Shown here: piece after piece, positions 1 through 13,825 of the stretch | Numbering within the stretch: the stretch's first letter is position 1 | Layout of the letters: every line of letters starts with the position of its first letter | From: Paragonimus skrjabini miyazakii | Lineage: Eukaryota > Platyhelminthes > Trematoda > Plagiorchiida > Troglotrematidae | DNA: 64,000 nt | NCBI GenBank assembly: GCA_014338405.1 | Contig: JTDE01001099.1 | Coordinates: 71,552-135,551, forward strand | Direction of reading: 5' to 3' | The notes under the pieces: model-generated | Told to the model about the DNA's origin: nothing | The model's database searches: none | What the model saw: only the letters and a program-made list of their open reading frames with translations | Translations under genes and position numbers: made by a program

Positions 1-473
1 TATCCAGCATTGTGTAAAGTGGTATAATTACGATCCTGTTAATTGTGGTCAGTAAGCATCTTGAGGTTGCTGATGCCCATTTTTTGCGCTTGCGGTCATT
101 CAGCAACAAATGCGGTAATACGCCACTCAACCAATTTAGCATATGCTTTGTGACCTTGATTTCAAATGATATTTCGATGTTGCTCATATAACATTTTGCA
201 TATTTCCAAAAAAATACTGCAACTATAACGACTGCTTAGGGCCATGTATGTTCTGCACCAGAACGGATTCCACAGCAACTTACCAACTAGACAAAGTTAA
301 AGAGATTTCTTGGTGCTATAAGTGTCACTTGGGTTGATAAACGTAATCACCAACGTATTGCTTCTAACGGAATGTTCGATGTGAACAGCTCTCGCAGTGG
401 CGAAAATGTCACTTCCCCTGAAAAATTGGTCGTAGGACGAGTTCCGTTCGACGCTGCTTAGTTGCATGGTAAT

Positions 474-1133
474 CTACCGTCGAAAAATGTCCATGATGCC
501 CTGAAAACAACCCAAGAACTCCTGATCTTTAGCCTGAACCAGGAAAGAAATATGTGAAGTCTGCGTACCATCTAGTTTGTTGATTTTCACCATACTGAAC
601 ATTCTATGAATCTTTCTCAACGAAGGCTCCAACACAAATCGAAGAACGGTTAGCTTTTCTTTCTCTAATTAAGGTTACCCCAACAGAAAGCGTGTGAAAT
701 CGATTTAGTTATCAATTTTTGCATTTCAAACAGATTGTTGAGGTAATTTCCTGTTAATCAAAACTCTTTTCATGAATTCAACGAGAAAACTTTGAGTAAC
801 AAAAGGTCCAGTTTACTGACTTACCTGTAGTCCGATTAATAGATTGACCTGTCTACGGAGCAAGATGATTCCGATCGCACCTAACGCAATCAATATAGCA
901 TTCACTGCAATCAGCAAGCCCATCTTGGCATGAGTACTGATGAGCTGATCCACTGAATGAAGCAGTCCTACTCCGGTTGGATGAATGTAACCGAGTAGAA
1001 TGATCAAAGTAACACAGACGGCAACTCCGACTAAAATACCATTGAGCCAGACACTTAGAATCCGATATTTGGGACTTTTGTAATTCGGAAACAAACGCAG
1101 AAATGACGAATGTACGGACTGTTCGGTAGACAT
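474..1133 (-). CDS. Small two-span membrane protein, two-exon model (tetraspanin-like N-terminal half)
   Basis: Exon 1 runs 1133-825 from an ATG and ends in a perfect donor (CAG|GTAAGT at 824). Exon 2 could be 500-474, preceded by a long pyrimidine tract ending TTTTCAG and closing in TAG. Phases agree (0/0), giving 111 residues with a 324-bp intron. Residues about 24-50 and 70-92 are strongly hydrophobic, separated by a short loop. The second span has the small-residue/Gly pattern ending in IILLRRQ that recalls TM2 of tetraspanins, but no large extracellular loop or CCG motif is in view. If exon 2 is wrong, more exons would lie left of the window. Family assignment is inference; exon 1 itself is well supported by its donor and hydrophobicity. 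Confidence 0.45.
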
Positions 1134-1449
1134 AGCTTCTGGATGGACTGCAAATTATCAAGTTTTGCCACGCAAGCTCTCACTGTACTTAAATTAATAG
1201 TCGGTTGACTGCGTATTAGTGTAACTGTGTGATAGAGCAAATCGTTATTCGTACTCGGCTAATTACCCGAAGTTTTAAAATGAAACGAACAAAAATGTCA
1301 GTCACTGATAGGTGGGATCGAATCGAGCTATTCGATTGGACGATTTGATACCAACGATCAATAGTGTACTGCTTAGTGTGCTGCTTGTTTTCTAATCTAA
1401 AAGCCAATGATTCCACCATGACTCAGTTCTTAAGAGAAAAGAGCACTGA

Positions 1450-4400
1450 ATGCGTTCGTGAAAGAGAGGTGATAACTGATGGACGAATTAGATCATCGTG
1501 TTCACACCTTCAGAGTCTGACAATTATGTGCACCATTTATTAAAAAAACCTAGTGCACTGCAACTACTTTCATACCGAGAATTATTCAACATGTTGGCAC
1601 CTACTAGTTACGATTACACAGACGCAACTTAGTATTGTCGATTTTATCTGAGTGTCAGGCGGGCAATTGCTAATCCATTGTTAAAAATCTCTCCGAGATT
1701 TATTAACTGGCAAGACATTTAACTGAAATGTCCACCAAATTAGTGACTAGCGTTGATAAAAGGAGGATTCGACAGACGGTTATTTATGGTATGTTCTACC
1801 TAGACTGCTGAAGAGTATGTTAAGCCTAGTGTTATGCTTCAACAAGCTGTGTATAAATGTAGTTAGCTGAGCTTATCAAAACTCATTCTTTCCTAAGGAA
1901 TAAAATCAATGTACGTCTTAGGATGACTACAGTTAGCAGACATTAGACTTTTATTTCACCTTTCCATGTTGTTGTTTGTTTAACGCATTCTATTTTATTC
2001 TCGTTTTACACAATGCTTTTGTTGTTTCAGATAAGCATTTTCTGACAATCTTGCAGTTTTATGTCAAGTGCACAGGTAATGCGAACTGTGGATTTTCGAT
2101 TTCGTACACATTATCCAAAAATCTGTTTGCGTTTCATTGGTACAAATTTGTGAAAGTCATTTAACTATATTTTTGTACTCCATTTTGGTACACTTCGTTC
2201 AGGACAACCTAAATGAAAGTTTCAGTTGTTTCTGTAAATATATACCTCCTCTGCTTCACACTTTTTACATTACTAAGTACGTTTTTCAGTCATTTTCAGG
2301 TGCTTTCAATTATTCTCCAGTTTATTAGTACTATCCTGATAATACCTAACTTCTTCTAAGAGTCTACTGAAGTTATACCATTGTGATTTGAAAAGTCTAG
2401 ATCTAACAAATGCCTACAGAAGTATTTAATGTGGTGGCTGCAATCTTCACAATTTGCGTGCGCTCAAAACCTTTTTAGTCATGATATTCAATAGCACAGT
2501 GGACATTTCCTAAAAATATTGGTTTCGTTAATCGTTGCACTCCTGTGGGCGTTTCCATGGGATGCGAAATTTCTGTTTTGGTTTATAAGCTGTAAATCGG
2601 AATGCTATGTTATATTTCTTTGTTAAGCTTCTCAAATTTCCTACTGGAATGAAAACCAAATTACGAAAGTAAATTCGAAGAAAATACTGTCTTTGAATGT
2701 TTTTTAGTTAGCTCGGTAATATATAGCAGTTTGCGGAACACGACTTGTAGAATATAAATCGTCCAAATCTTACTGTATCATTTTGAACAGCAATCTCAAC
2801 AAAACTCGCTGGTTTGGTACTATTGAGGAATATTCACAATGGTTCATTACTGGTTAAAACGTAGAACATCTTTTGTCTATCACCTAGTAATAAATGTCAT
2901 TTTAAACCCCAGTTTATGTAATGAAAAGGTTATCACTTAAAAAAGAATCTCTGTACCCAGGGAGTTTGGAAGAGACCGACAACAATGCAATAGTTTCTGT
3001 CTTAAAAGTCTGCAGAGCGCATTCTGTGCGACAAGCGGTCTCCTTAACAGATGACTGTTCAGTTGATCGCATGCGCAGTTGTGATGTTTAATTTGGTAAC
3101 CTGTTTACTGGATTTGACAGTCGGTTGTTTATCAGCTCGTAATTAAAACTTATGAGCGATCAGTAAATAAGGGAAATGTGAAACTTTACAGGAATTATTC
3201 TCCCACTAACACGCTGAGATGACTATTCCTTCGATCGGTTTGGTGGCTGCACTTTGCGGCTGTTTTGCGTAGGAGAGAAAGATCGTTACGCATTGCATGG
3301 TTAATCAAACTTTAAAATTCTGCTCTTATATATACAACAATTGGTGTCGCAGTGTGTTTATACTGATATTATGCCTACCCTGCAACTAGTTGTTTTGGAC
3401 ATCTACAGAATAACGGAAAAATTATAATTTTTTACAGAGAACAGAGCCTGAAAAGCCTACTTCTGTGAGGGTCACAAACCTTATTCAGTCGATCGAAATT
3501 TGCTTCATAGTGTTTGGTATTTACTGCTCACAGCACAAGAAATGTGCACATGTATTTTCCGAGGTCACTTGTATGTGACAATAAGTTCACAAATCAACAC
3601 AAATATGACAAGTATTATGATGAATCACTTGAAAAATGAATGCTTGTTTGAGTACTAAAATGTGCTCTATCTACCGTCGGTACTCGAACCACATTTCGTA
3701 AGTCAGTCGTTCCATAAACATTAAAGAGCGCTCCGTTAAACTTTGAAATAAAAGTAATCTTTCATTCAGTTGGTCTTTGAGCTGGATGCGAATGAACCAT
3801 TCCTTTTCCTTGAAGTGGATAAGTACGGACTCTCGAATTGGCTGCTAGGACGTGATAAATTATACAACGAAATATGGGTGGGGCAGAAGACTAATTTCTA
3901 TCGTTACTCTTAAACACAAGGCAAACCTAGCCGGTTACCTAACTTGAGATAATAGGATGGGAAATCATTTTGATGCTTGGTCACTAAGCCAGTGGAAGAT
4001 GTTTAATCTGATAGATTTATTCAGCACAACACTGCATCTATAGCAGCTAAATATCTCAGTTCTAATTTCTGAGAAATTTGTGTCCTACTGCATCATGTTA
4101 GAGGAAACTAAAGCCAGTTGACCGGTAAAACGGTTCATTTCAGTATTTCTAGCCAAAGTGATCATCCGAAATCACCCACATACAACCAGCCAGTGTTTTT
4201 GTAGTCTTCTTTTGGCGCCGTTATACACCAGTATACGTTCTTGCTAATAAACGAGTCCGTGAACGAATTACAGTGCACTATATGGTTTAGATCCCACCTG
4301 AAGGCAAAACGCTAGTCACCAGTAAACTAGTTTTACATCATGTCATGATGTGTCACAGGGCAAATTTGTCGAAGACTTTTGGGAAATTTTTGAAAGTTCC

Positions 4401-6640
4401 GCAGAATGATAGTCCAACATTCAAATAGAAGAAATCAAATAGGAGAAAACCATAGTTCTGTACACAGAAAATAAATAGGGATTTCAGGTAGGTTGTGGCA
4501 AATCAGATTTTTGTGCTGTTTCCGTGAAATAAAGCGTGATTGTCATTTCTGGTCCATTTAGAGGACAGATGTTGGAGACCTAACCCGGAGATGTGAAGCG
4601 GAATATTCTACCAGTTAAATGTTATGTTGAGCAATGGGATAATGGAAGGACTTAGTAAAAAATCGCCTATATGAAAAAAAAGGCGAAAACGGACACTATG
4701 AGACGAGATCAATTGGAAAAATTGTGCCAGATAATTGGGTCCTTATATGCAATGGCCGGTCTTTGTCAGAGACCGAGGTCGACTGAGGTTTAGGGTTGAT
4801 GAATGTTTCATACAGATGTGGTGTTTGCTGGAAGCATTGCTTCCGGTGGCTTTAGAATGACAGGGTCATGACAGCGCAGAAGGAATCCATCGGATAGACT
4901 AAATGATTGCCCTCTAGCAGGAGTTTAGCTGTTGAAAATGCGGGCTAGGTCTGTTTGGTAGGGTCACCACTAATCCCATCGCATAGTAAACATTTTGTTT
5001 ACTTGGGGATGTGTCCTTTCATCCTAGGACGCAGAAATCGTTTAGTTCTACCGAAAGAAACGTCATCGCAACTGTAAGTGAAGTGATTGTTACAGTGTGA
5101 AATTGACACTTTTGCTATTGGTGTTCTAATCTTTGGGGGCTTAATGACCTAGTGCAACTGGGTAAGCGTAGAGTAGACGCATTACGCGTATATTAGATGA
5201 TCCGCTTCAAGCGTCACGTTAGATACACCATATTGTTTTCTGCGTAGCAAATGCTCTCACACGGAACCATTTGAAGCAGGTGTTATTCGTAGAAATCCTA
5301 CTTTTGGTTTACTGTAAAAATCAGTAAAACCTGTTAGGTAATCACGAGAAATCTGTGCATTACGAAAGCTTTCTATTTCGAGATCAATGATATTACGGTT
5401 AAGTATTTTTTGCTATGCAGCGAACTAAAAAACGTTTGTGCCACATAGGTGACCAGTATGAAAGTTTAACTACTGTCAATCGGCCAGATAAATGTATTGT
5501 GTACTGATCTAGGCATGAAGCCATTTTCTGTCTTTAAATATTGCTATTCAGAAATCCAAGTGTATTTTCCTTCATAAACTCATATAACAACAACAGCTTC
5601 AAACGTGAAGAATTCAGCAAGTTCGAAAAATTTCCTGCCGTCTCGTTATGTTCGGCAAAAATTAGTACATCATCCATAGGTCGTCAGCGAAACGTAATAC
5701 TGTATCTGTGTATTTGATAGACAGGTAAAAATAAAATCACAAATGCCTTAGCCTTAATTAGCCCCGGTTATCGCAGTACTGTTTGTCCATTCACAACTTT
5801 TGTTCTGAAAATAAACTGTAATGTTTCCGATATACTGCGATTTTAATGGTCTTAGTATGTTGAAAGCCAGTTGACATGAATATCTTCCTAACCTAGTAAC
5901 ACATGTTAAAAGCACATTTAACAGTTTCAGCCTGATAACAATCCTCCGGAATGTTGCACATCTTAATCGGGCCATTCACATTGACTTCTGAAACAGGCGG
6001 GTTTACTGGCTGTTGAATATTCGCAGGTTTGTGATCAGGTAGACTCACCACTACAAAGATTGGTTATAATAGTGTCTACGTTTTTTTTATATCTGTGGCT
6101 CTTTCTATAAGTGAGGGTTCATACTACACCTGTACGGTCAATTAACATTCTAAAAATGCACTGATGGATTCTACGACCCGTCAGAGATTTTTCTTTCCAT
6201 CAACGCAAGATCGACTGTCCGATAAAACATAAATGAAATGTAGCAGTCGATATACTTGGAATTAACATTAAGTAAAATAGACAGGAACCTAACTGAGGCA
6301 ATCTGTGAGCTGTCTGGGCTCGACAAGATACTCCGAATTTTGATTAACTTGAGGCTTACTGTGAAGACCAGAGTATGTACAATGTCTTCGTGCGTGTATA
6401 GTCCCTCATTTATTGTTTGAGGACAACAGTTGAAAAAATGTCATTTCAAATTTTTGACAACCCAACAATCTCCATTGCGTCATGAAGAACAGGTGGTTAC
6501 AAGTCATAAAATGTGGATGGGACTTAAAACCCAAGGACGAAAGTGAAATATAAATACATATTTGAAGCACATGTTATTTGTTGCTTGAAGGCAGGGTTAG
6601 ACTAGTAAGCATGTCCTGACAAGTCTTACGTCAGTTTTTG
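1450..6640. other. Non-coding stretch
   Basis: AT-rich sequence with frequent stops in all frames. I see no domain, RNA gene or clear repeat. Short open frames around 1976-2328 lack splice signals and biased composition. Confidence 0.5.
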
Positions 6641-6678
6641 AGAATGTTACCGCAAAGATAACCATATTTCCCACTCAC

Positions 6679-6874
6679 TTTCTTCTTTGGGTACCGATCT
6701 CCTGTTAGATATACAGGGTCTTTGAGTCAAAAAAATACTGGAGGAAAGGGCTACTTTATACGGCACGTCGTAGTTAATTTTTGTTTCCCATATCTCTTGG
6801 TGAGTGCATGTAATGTGGAAGCACATGTCTAAGGGTATCATCTTTCTCCAGCTAATGTGTGCCAGCTTCACCAT
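6679..6874 (-). CDS. Possible first coding exon, unrecognised
   Basis: An ATG at 6874 opens about 65 codons and the frame meets a consensus donor (GAAGAAA|GTGAGT, intron starting at 6678). The encoded peptide is basic and His/Cys-containing near its start (CFHITCTH) and has no membrane segment. I do not recognise it. Only the ATG plus donor combination supports it, and no downstream exon was found to its left, so it may be chance. Confidence 0.22.
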
Positions 6875-7377
6875 TCCGTTAATGTTACAGTATTACAGAC
6901 CTCTACTAAGCTGGTTAAGCTTGAAATATAGCATTGTAACTGACATGCCAGCATCAGAACATTGCTACAGAGTGTCGACTGGAACGTATACCAGTGAAAC
7001 CTCACAATTCACAGCGTGTACCAAGTGAAATCAAGACCAGCAGCAATAGTATTATTATCAAACTGACTTGAACCCGTGGTAGCGTCGCATAGTGCTTCCG
7101 CTTATCCATACCACAATACAATATATCCGCTACCTAGATGCTCCTTACATGCACACGGTTGTTTTCTGACTTGAATGGCTGAATCTGACAAATGGTCTGT
7201 AACATTTACACCGCGTCACTTGGTATAACACAGTGATCTTTTTCCAATTTTATTGAATCGCAAGTTGTGGTTTTATTCATTTAATACATACAACTGGTTT
7301 TTCGAGTGTGTGTGTGCATGCATTCACTGCAAACTCAATCACGAAAATATCTCCAGAACTGTTGGGCTGCCTAGAAG

Positions 7378-7396
7378 GGTCAAGTCAAGTCAAGTT
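7378..7396. repeat. Short (TCAAG)n tandem repeat
   Basis: Three to four copies of the pentamer TCAAG in direct tandem. It is a minor microsatellite with no sign of function. Confidence 0.6.
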
Positions 7397-8982
7397 CATA
7401 AAGTGCTCTATGCACCCAGAGTAGTGAAGTTTCAGCATATCTCTCTTCCCTTCGCAAACATACGTGACAGGCATGCTTCATGATTTCGCAATTTACACGC
7501 TATTTGTTAGCCACTATTCTAAAATCACGAAAGCTCCAGGGTCCCTTGTGGAGGCAGGAACAATATCGCAACTATATATTTCACGGGAAAATTATGCGAG
7601 CGTATCATGGAATCTAGTAAAAACATTCTAATATCCTTTTTTGTTAGTTGCTACTCTTCCTTTCGCTAATAGGCTAATCGATTTTAGTCCACAAACAAAC
7701 GGGAAGGCAACAGCTAGGACAAATGATTCACGCTTACAGAGCTTCTACAAGTTTGTATAATCCAATCGTCTTTTCAGCCGGAATATATTTTCGACTTCAA
7801 ACAATCCAGTAAACAGAACATCATTTACACCGTTATAGTTGGGTATATGGATATGATAATTTATTCGCGCCTATAACGAGGTTACTGAAGTTGTGGTTAA
7901 CACGCCAGTCTCAAAAACGTGGGGACTGGAGTGTACATTCCGGTTCGTGCGATGATAAACATCATTAATAAGCCTTAAAATGAACAAAAGTCAAGTCCAG
8001 TGCATTTTTTCACAATAGGAGAGCTAAAGACAAAGGGCCAAAACTAGTATGGATTGTGCTCCATTTTGAGCATTCAATATCCCTAAATCTCAGGCAAAAC
8101 GTTCTGGTTTCTTTGCTTCTAAAATGACGTATCCAAGCAAGTGGTCTTCTGATTCTCAATCAATTATTAGCATAGTAGCTTTATTTGACTTTCAAGCACA
8201 CGCCTGCGCGGCGTGATGATGTGGGCTCCCGCTGCATTTTGTGTGTATACGGCAATGGTGCGGCCTTATATGAAGTGAAAGCATGTTGCATTTACATCTC
8301 TGTAGTAAACAGCCTTGTACATCTCTGGTCTGGAAGTTGGGATTTGTCTTTCCAGAACCTTTGAAGAAAAATAAACTTATTCAAAATTCTTATATATACG
8401 GTGTTTGGTTGTACAGTTTCAACAGGAAGTTTTTCAATATATTAAATGAATAATCAATAGTTCCGTGACGTGTCAATTTTGATAAATCTGATGGCATAAA
8501 GTGAACCTGAGATTGACCTAATTTAAAGGACATAACGGATACGGAAAGTAGTGCAATTCAAGTTTTATGATAGAATGCATTTCCACGAAAATCGGGTTGA
8601 ATCTTTGAGCCGTATGATATTTTACTTGGGGTTTTTTCATTAGTCCGTTGTTCAAAACTTAGAGCATTTCGACAAGTTCATAATTTTAACGTTCACTCAC
8701 TACTGTTTGTGAATAGTACGTTTACTAAGCATCTTCAGTAGAGATATGTTTAATCGTATCAAAGCGGTGGTCCCCAGTACACTGTCAGTGAAACAGCGGT
8801 AAACGCTTAGCTTGACATTAGAATTTTGGGCAGAAACCAAGGGTGCTTTCACGATGACTTCTAATGATAGTATGGGTAAAGATTACAGCTTAAAGCATTA
8901 AAATTCAAGTGTTAGCATACTTCCTCTGTAACTAAAATGCTTGGTGTGGAGATTTTGTCCAGTTGAAAAATGGACTTCAATT

Positions 8983-9216
8983 ATGTCGATTTCTGCTCGT
9001 GCTAGACTTTCATTAATACGCTACCTCTTTCGTATGGTATCAAAATTACCAATAGTAAAAGAGAGCGACATTAATGGATCAAGCTGGAACAATGTAGCTT
9101 TACGTAGCTTTTGGAAAACATATGTAAAACTGTCACTTACAGATCCCACGACATCAAGTGGTCATTTTACAGTATTTCTAACTGGTTGTTTAATAATATG
9201 GGCTATTAAGTGGTAA
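8983..9216 (+). CDS. Small ORF with C-terminal membrane segment, unrecognised
   Basis: The frame opens with ATG at 8983 and stops at TAA 9214-9216 (77 residues). It also extends upstream past a possible acceptor (GATTTTGTCCAG) at about 8962, so it could instead be a terminal exon. The N-terminus is basic and hydrophobic (MSISARARLSLIRYLFRM), as in a mitochondrial presequence. The last 18 residues (HFTVFLTGCLIIWAIKW) look like a single membrane anchor, and NGSS is a possible N-glycosylation site. The general shape resembles small single-span mitochondrial membrane subunits, but no family can be named. Composition is less random than surrounding frames. Confidence 0.32.
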   Translation: MSISARARLSLIRYLFRMVSKLPIVKESDINGSSWNNVALRSFWKTYVKLSLTDPTTSSGHFTVFLTGCLIIWAIKW

Positions 9217-11560
9217 AGACCGTGCACAAGACCAGAAAGGCTTGGCAGGCGCGAGAAACTATTACCACTCGTGTTTACTTCATATGTAAAAGTAGCAGTG
9301 TATTTTTTTAGCTTACACCGCTTCGTCAAAAACTACCATAAAAGGATTTAACGCCACTTAACAACTACCGAAATTATTGACAAATGAATGATTCAGGATC
9401 ATCGTATGTGACAATTAGGTTCATTTCGAACGTCTATGATTAGTAAACGAATAAGTGTGCGCAAGTGAGACCTCAAATTATGCGATCGAAGTTACCTACA
9501 TAAACGTCATTAATTGGATTCAGATAGATTGAGTGCTAAAATGAAATGTTCACTCCTTATAGGCTAAAACTTGAGCAAAATGTAACCTAATTTATCAGCA
9601 GATGATTTCCTGTCATATGAAATTGTGGAACGATGCAATAACAGCATCGTTGGCCTAAAACCCTGATGGAAATGATGGTCTTGTATTGACGTAAGGATTT
9701 TTTGGCATAGTTTTACTCCACGAATGTTGGTAGCAGTTATGGAAGAATCAAATGTAGCATTGTAAAACCAAAGCTGTTAAGAAGCTCAGATAAATTAACA
9801 GCATGCGCTGGTAATTTTCTCATTCCCAATAAGCTAGCGGAATTCGGCAAGTATTTTGTGCATCGACGCCCGTACACAGTCGTCAGGAAAAGCACATAAC
9901 AATCCTGTGTATAGTTAACTATCATCGATCACATTTTGTGGACCGCCGACTAGGTCACATGGCGTGTCTAGCTGCCTTTCTCGTTTGTCTTTTTCAGTTG
10001 TTTCGCTTTGGAGCAGATATACTGACCAACGCATTTAGGTTACTGGGTTGAAATTCCCCCGCAGTGATTTGCATTTCTAGACATTTACGATTGCTTGAAA
10101 TTTTTACACACACATTTTCGTGCTAGGTTTCAGAAAATTACACCCACAAAATGTCAACGAATGCCCCACGTTGAGAATGGATGCTAATTGCCAGAAACCG
10201 TTGGCATCAGTGAAAAGTGTGCATCAATCGGTTGGTTAACATATTCGACAATTTGAAGAGGATTAGAGCAGGACTTACGAATAGTTAAACACAAAACATG
10301 TAATACGGATGTTATTGATGTTAAAGGTTTGTAAAAACCCAAGCCAAAGTGTAATTTTTACGATGTTTTTAGGGTTGTTGTTACTTCTAGTTACTTGACT
10401 TTTACTGAGGGCAGTATTTTATTCTAATAAATTTACCTTTCAAAAGTTTCGTTCTAGCATATTCGGTGAAAATGTTATTTCTTAAGAATACCGTAAAACA
10501 GTTGTTGCCGAATAATCCCCCCACGTGAACAGATTATGTATCTTTAACTTACTATATTATTTATGTCCTTCGTGTTCTGATCCTACTGCCCTCCGTTAGC
10601 TCGAATAACTTCTCTCCATCAATACTAACCCGATTGGTTTCAGTGCCGCAGAAAGAAATTTTACGATGTCGCTGTGTTTAGTCTACTTTACTCGACACTG
10701 ACTAAGTATTCCCAAAAGGAACTAAATTCTAATTACAGTGTTCTGTTTATTGTGTTGTCTTTTACGAACAGACTGCTAGTAAAAAACGGTTTACTTTAAT
10801 GTAGTGTTTTCAAGCAACTTTATACTGTTCTGGCAGGTTTTCTTACTGATTTGTCAGGTTTTAGCCAAATGGTGTTAAACTTGATACAGTCGCCTCCTTG
10901 TACTAACTTTATCAGAACGCAAAGAGAACATTTTATGGTACATTACACGCTAGTATTTAAAACACACGAGTTATATGAGACTGATAAATAGAGACAGACC
11001 TGGAAATGAACCCGCATACATTCATACTACGTACCATATCATCAAAACCTAGGCAACCTAATGGGCTTGTTCAATTATTTGGGTGCAAAAACATAAGCCA
11101 CTGGGTTTCAGTGAACATTAACTACTAGTAGGTTCAGATTTTAACAGCGTTGCAATAGGTCAACTGCACCGAATGAATCAACTTAATGAACCGTTTTCAC
11201 CAAATGTCTAGCGATCGACGAAGCGGAATTTCGAGCGAAGTATTCACCGAGTTGAGATCTTATTGATACCCGGGAAGTATTCTGCTATTTACCGAAATAG
11301 CTACCAATCAATTGTGTTGTTGTAAATGCCATCGTAATTGCAAGTGAACTGGTAGATAACGTGAGAAACAAAATATACAGGCAATTCATGCTCGTGCTCG
11401 TACTGAACGAGTTTTTTAGCGATTACAATCCGGTGCAGCCGGGTAGCCGCATACGTATGAAAAAGGGTTGGATAAGCCGCTTGTCCTAAACACTTACTCA
11501 CTCTATTTTAAGACGTGGCACAAAACCTGTCCCACTTCATTAGTGTAATGTGCGACCGAA
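9217..11560. other. Non-coding stretch
   Basis: AT-rich with no ORF of note, no recognisable repeat and no RNA gene. Short frames at 9737-9925 and 11301-11501 (minus) lack supporting signals. Confidence 0.45.
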
Positions 11561-11574
11561 ACCAGCAGGCGCGC

Positions 11575-11782
11575 ACTAGTTGAATTTGAATTGGCGACGG
11601 AGCGTGCTGCTGTGTTGTCGGCGCCGTTTTAGTTATTGTTTGTGTAAGTCGTGTGCATGGCTTACTGGGCCTTTGGCTCATGTTTATTTCTTGTTGTTTC
11701 CTTTTGCAGGACTTGTTGGAACCCCTACTTCGGAAGAACGCTGTTCCCTGGTGTCTCCACATTGCCCCAAAGTTGGTCCGCA
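11575..11782 (+). other. Candidate 5' exons with a 66-bp mini-intron
   Basis: A locally GC-richer segment reaches a perfect donor (TTTGT|GTAAGT at 11644). After 66 bp there is a near-ideal acceptor (TTCTTGTTGTTTCCTTTTGCAG ending at 11709). The following segment reads as DLLEPLLRKN... and meets a second donor (CGCAG|GTGTAA at about 11783). Very short introns near gene 5' ends are known in schistosomes. Promoter, start codon and product are not identifiable. An opposite-strand frame across 11508-11837 is probably a shadow. Confidence 0.3.
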
Positions 11783-12998
11783 GGTGTAACGGCTTGCATG
11801 CTACATTAGAAAGCACCTGGGAGCAGATATAGTCCACTTAGCCCGGCTGCGCCTATGGCGTCTAGGCACGATTCAGTATGAAATTAGTTTCACAAAGACG
11901 GATGAATATACGTTGTTGGCAGATTCATTAAATAGAAACCATTTACAAAGAAAGTCTTGTGGCCAGTATATCAAACAATATAATAAAATTCCCTTATAAC
12001 GTATGGCAACTAAGCAGTCACAACAATTTATCACCACCACCAAGTGCTCTTTGTAAATGCTTTCTGGAAACGACCAGACTGTCAACATCGGTAGCTGCGG
12101 TGGGGAGTGCAGTAAAATGACGGGCCGCCAAAGAAGACAATTCTGCAATAAAGCATCTCTAAATTATGTTCTCAAGAAATGACTTAACAGACACCGATAT
12201 AACGGCTTCTAAACGGAAATTCAGCAACTGAAGTTTTAAGGAACATTTTTGCCACAGCCTAGCTGCATGATCTCATTCCACTGTTCATTTTTAGAATTCA
12301 CCAAAGTCAAGCCGATGAGGCCGTATTAAGTGGTTCTGTGTAAGCATGAAAACTCTGACGCAATCATAAATTTTATCACGGCAAAATAACTGGTTTCTAA
12401 AAAAACAGAACTTTAATTTGGGGTATCTTTTGTCGTAAATTTATCACACATAACTGACTATACTAAATATTCAACCGAGATAATTGACCTTTTGCAATAA
12501 GGGCGTTTGTTAATGTACATGTTGAGCAACTACCCCAAGATTCAGTATCGGTGATTAACCTACTGAAGAAAACATAGGCAATGACGGGAACAGCTGAATA
12601 TCAGCCTTAGTTAAGATGGCTTGTTCTGCTGGCTAGACAGATTAACGGCGAGCTTAATCAACCGAAGTTATTGAAGCTGAGCCGGTTAGTTCGCATTAAG
12701 TGGACAGGAACTGAACGCCGAGTGCTGAGACATTACTTTGACGGTCATGCTTTGTTGCTAGGTTAATAAACGCAAACCTTTGGTCCCAATTGTTCGCTAT
12801 TCGTAAGCACATAGTCAGTCTACTGTTTGCTGTATTATTTTAAAATGATTCATTATAATGGTTCGCATGTACTTTTCCACAACTTTTAGTATATCAGACT
12901 GAATTCGCTGATTTTTAACAACTCAGTGCTAGAAAACAGGACAAATTACTAAACATTTTGGCTGGATCTGCACAAGCGACTGTTAGTAATAAGCAAAT

Positions 12999-13102
12999 AC
13001 TACCTTTCATGTGAATACATAAGCGGTTATTGAAAAGGTGTAGTTGCAAGTGTGTATCTTTGCTAGTCCTTGTTAATATGAAAACAATACGTTTCGTCTG
13101 TG
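12999..13102 (+). repeat. Direct repeat, copy 1 (about 105 bp)
   Basis: The segment from CTACCTTTCATGTGAATACA to about GTTTCGTCTGT recurs with about 90% identity at 13826-13929. The flanks of the two copies are unrelated, so this is a dispersed or duplicated short unit and not a longer duplication. Confidence 0.85.
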
Positions 13103-13825
13103 TTGAGCTAGACATGAGAGCTGTGTGCCTGAAACGTTTGTGTGTGGTAGTAAAGCTTCCATTCGAGTCCAAGTGGTCGTTGGTGTGTGATTTTCGGAGC
13201 AGATCAACAGGAGATTTAGATGAGCAAATTCCACAAGGTTTGAGTACTGCATTCCAGAACGAAATGTTTACTTCATGAGCTGAACCCTATAGTTTCCCGC
13301 TGAAAACATTCCTTCCGTTGGTAACAGTTTGCAGCAAGTTGCCAAACCATTAACAGCTATTGATTCATGCCGTAACCAACAGTATTGATTATTAGGAGTG
13401 ATATATTTCAGACTCACATACCCATTGTGTTTAAAATGTTTGTTAGATATAAAATTCGTAGTGATTCATAGATGTTATTTACCTTTTGATGCGCTTTTCT
13501 TATGAAACTAGTTGAATCCATTCGACGCTTATGTAAGTGTACAATCTTCAACATTTACCAACTGGCTTACTGGTAGGCACAACAAGTAGTATAAGGTGCA
13601 GTGGACTACTGAGAAGGTACGTGACAAATGAATAACCATGGTTTTAAAAAAACCAAGTCGTCTGCCTGATCGGTGGTTATCGAATCACCCTTTTGCCCAA
13701 AAAATTATTTGTCTAGATGATATGAAAATAATTTGTGTTGTTTTATGGGAGTAACTTCCCAAACTTTCCTTTAGAAGTGAAGACATGATTTTTGTCCAAG
13801 TCAAAAACTGGTCCGCTGAAATGCT

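Noticed and set aside
12600..12720. GC-richer segment with a protein-like run (LLKLSRLVRIKWTGTERR)
   Set aside because: Frame is short, broken on both sides and matches no element I can name.
12915..13172. Minus-strand frames at 12915-13172 and 13685-13873
   Set aside because: Their similarity is due only to the 105-bp DNA repeat; the flanking codons are unrelated.
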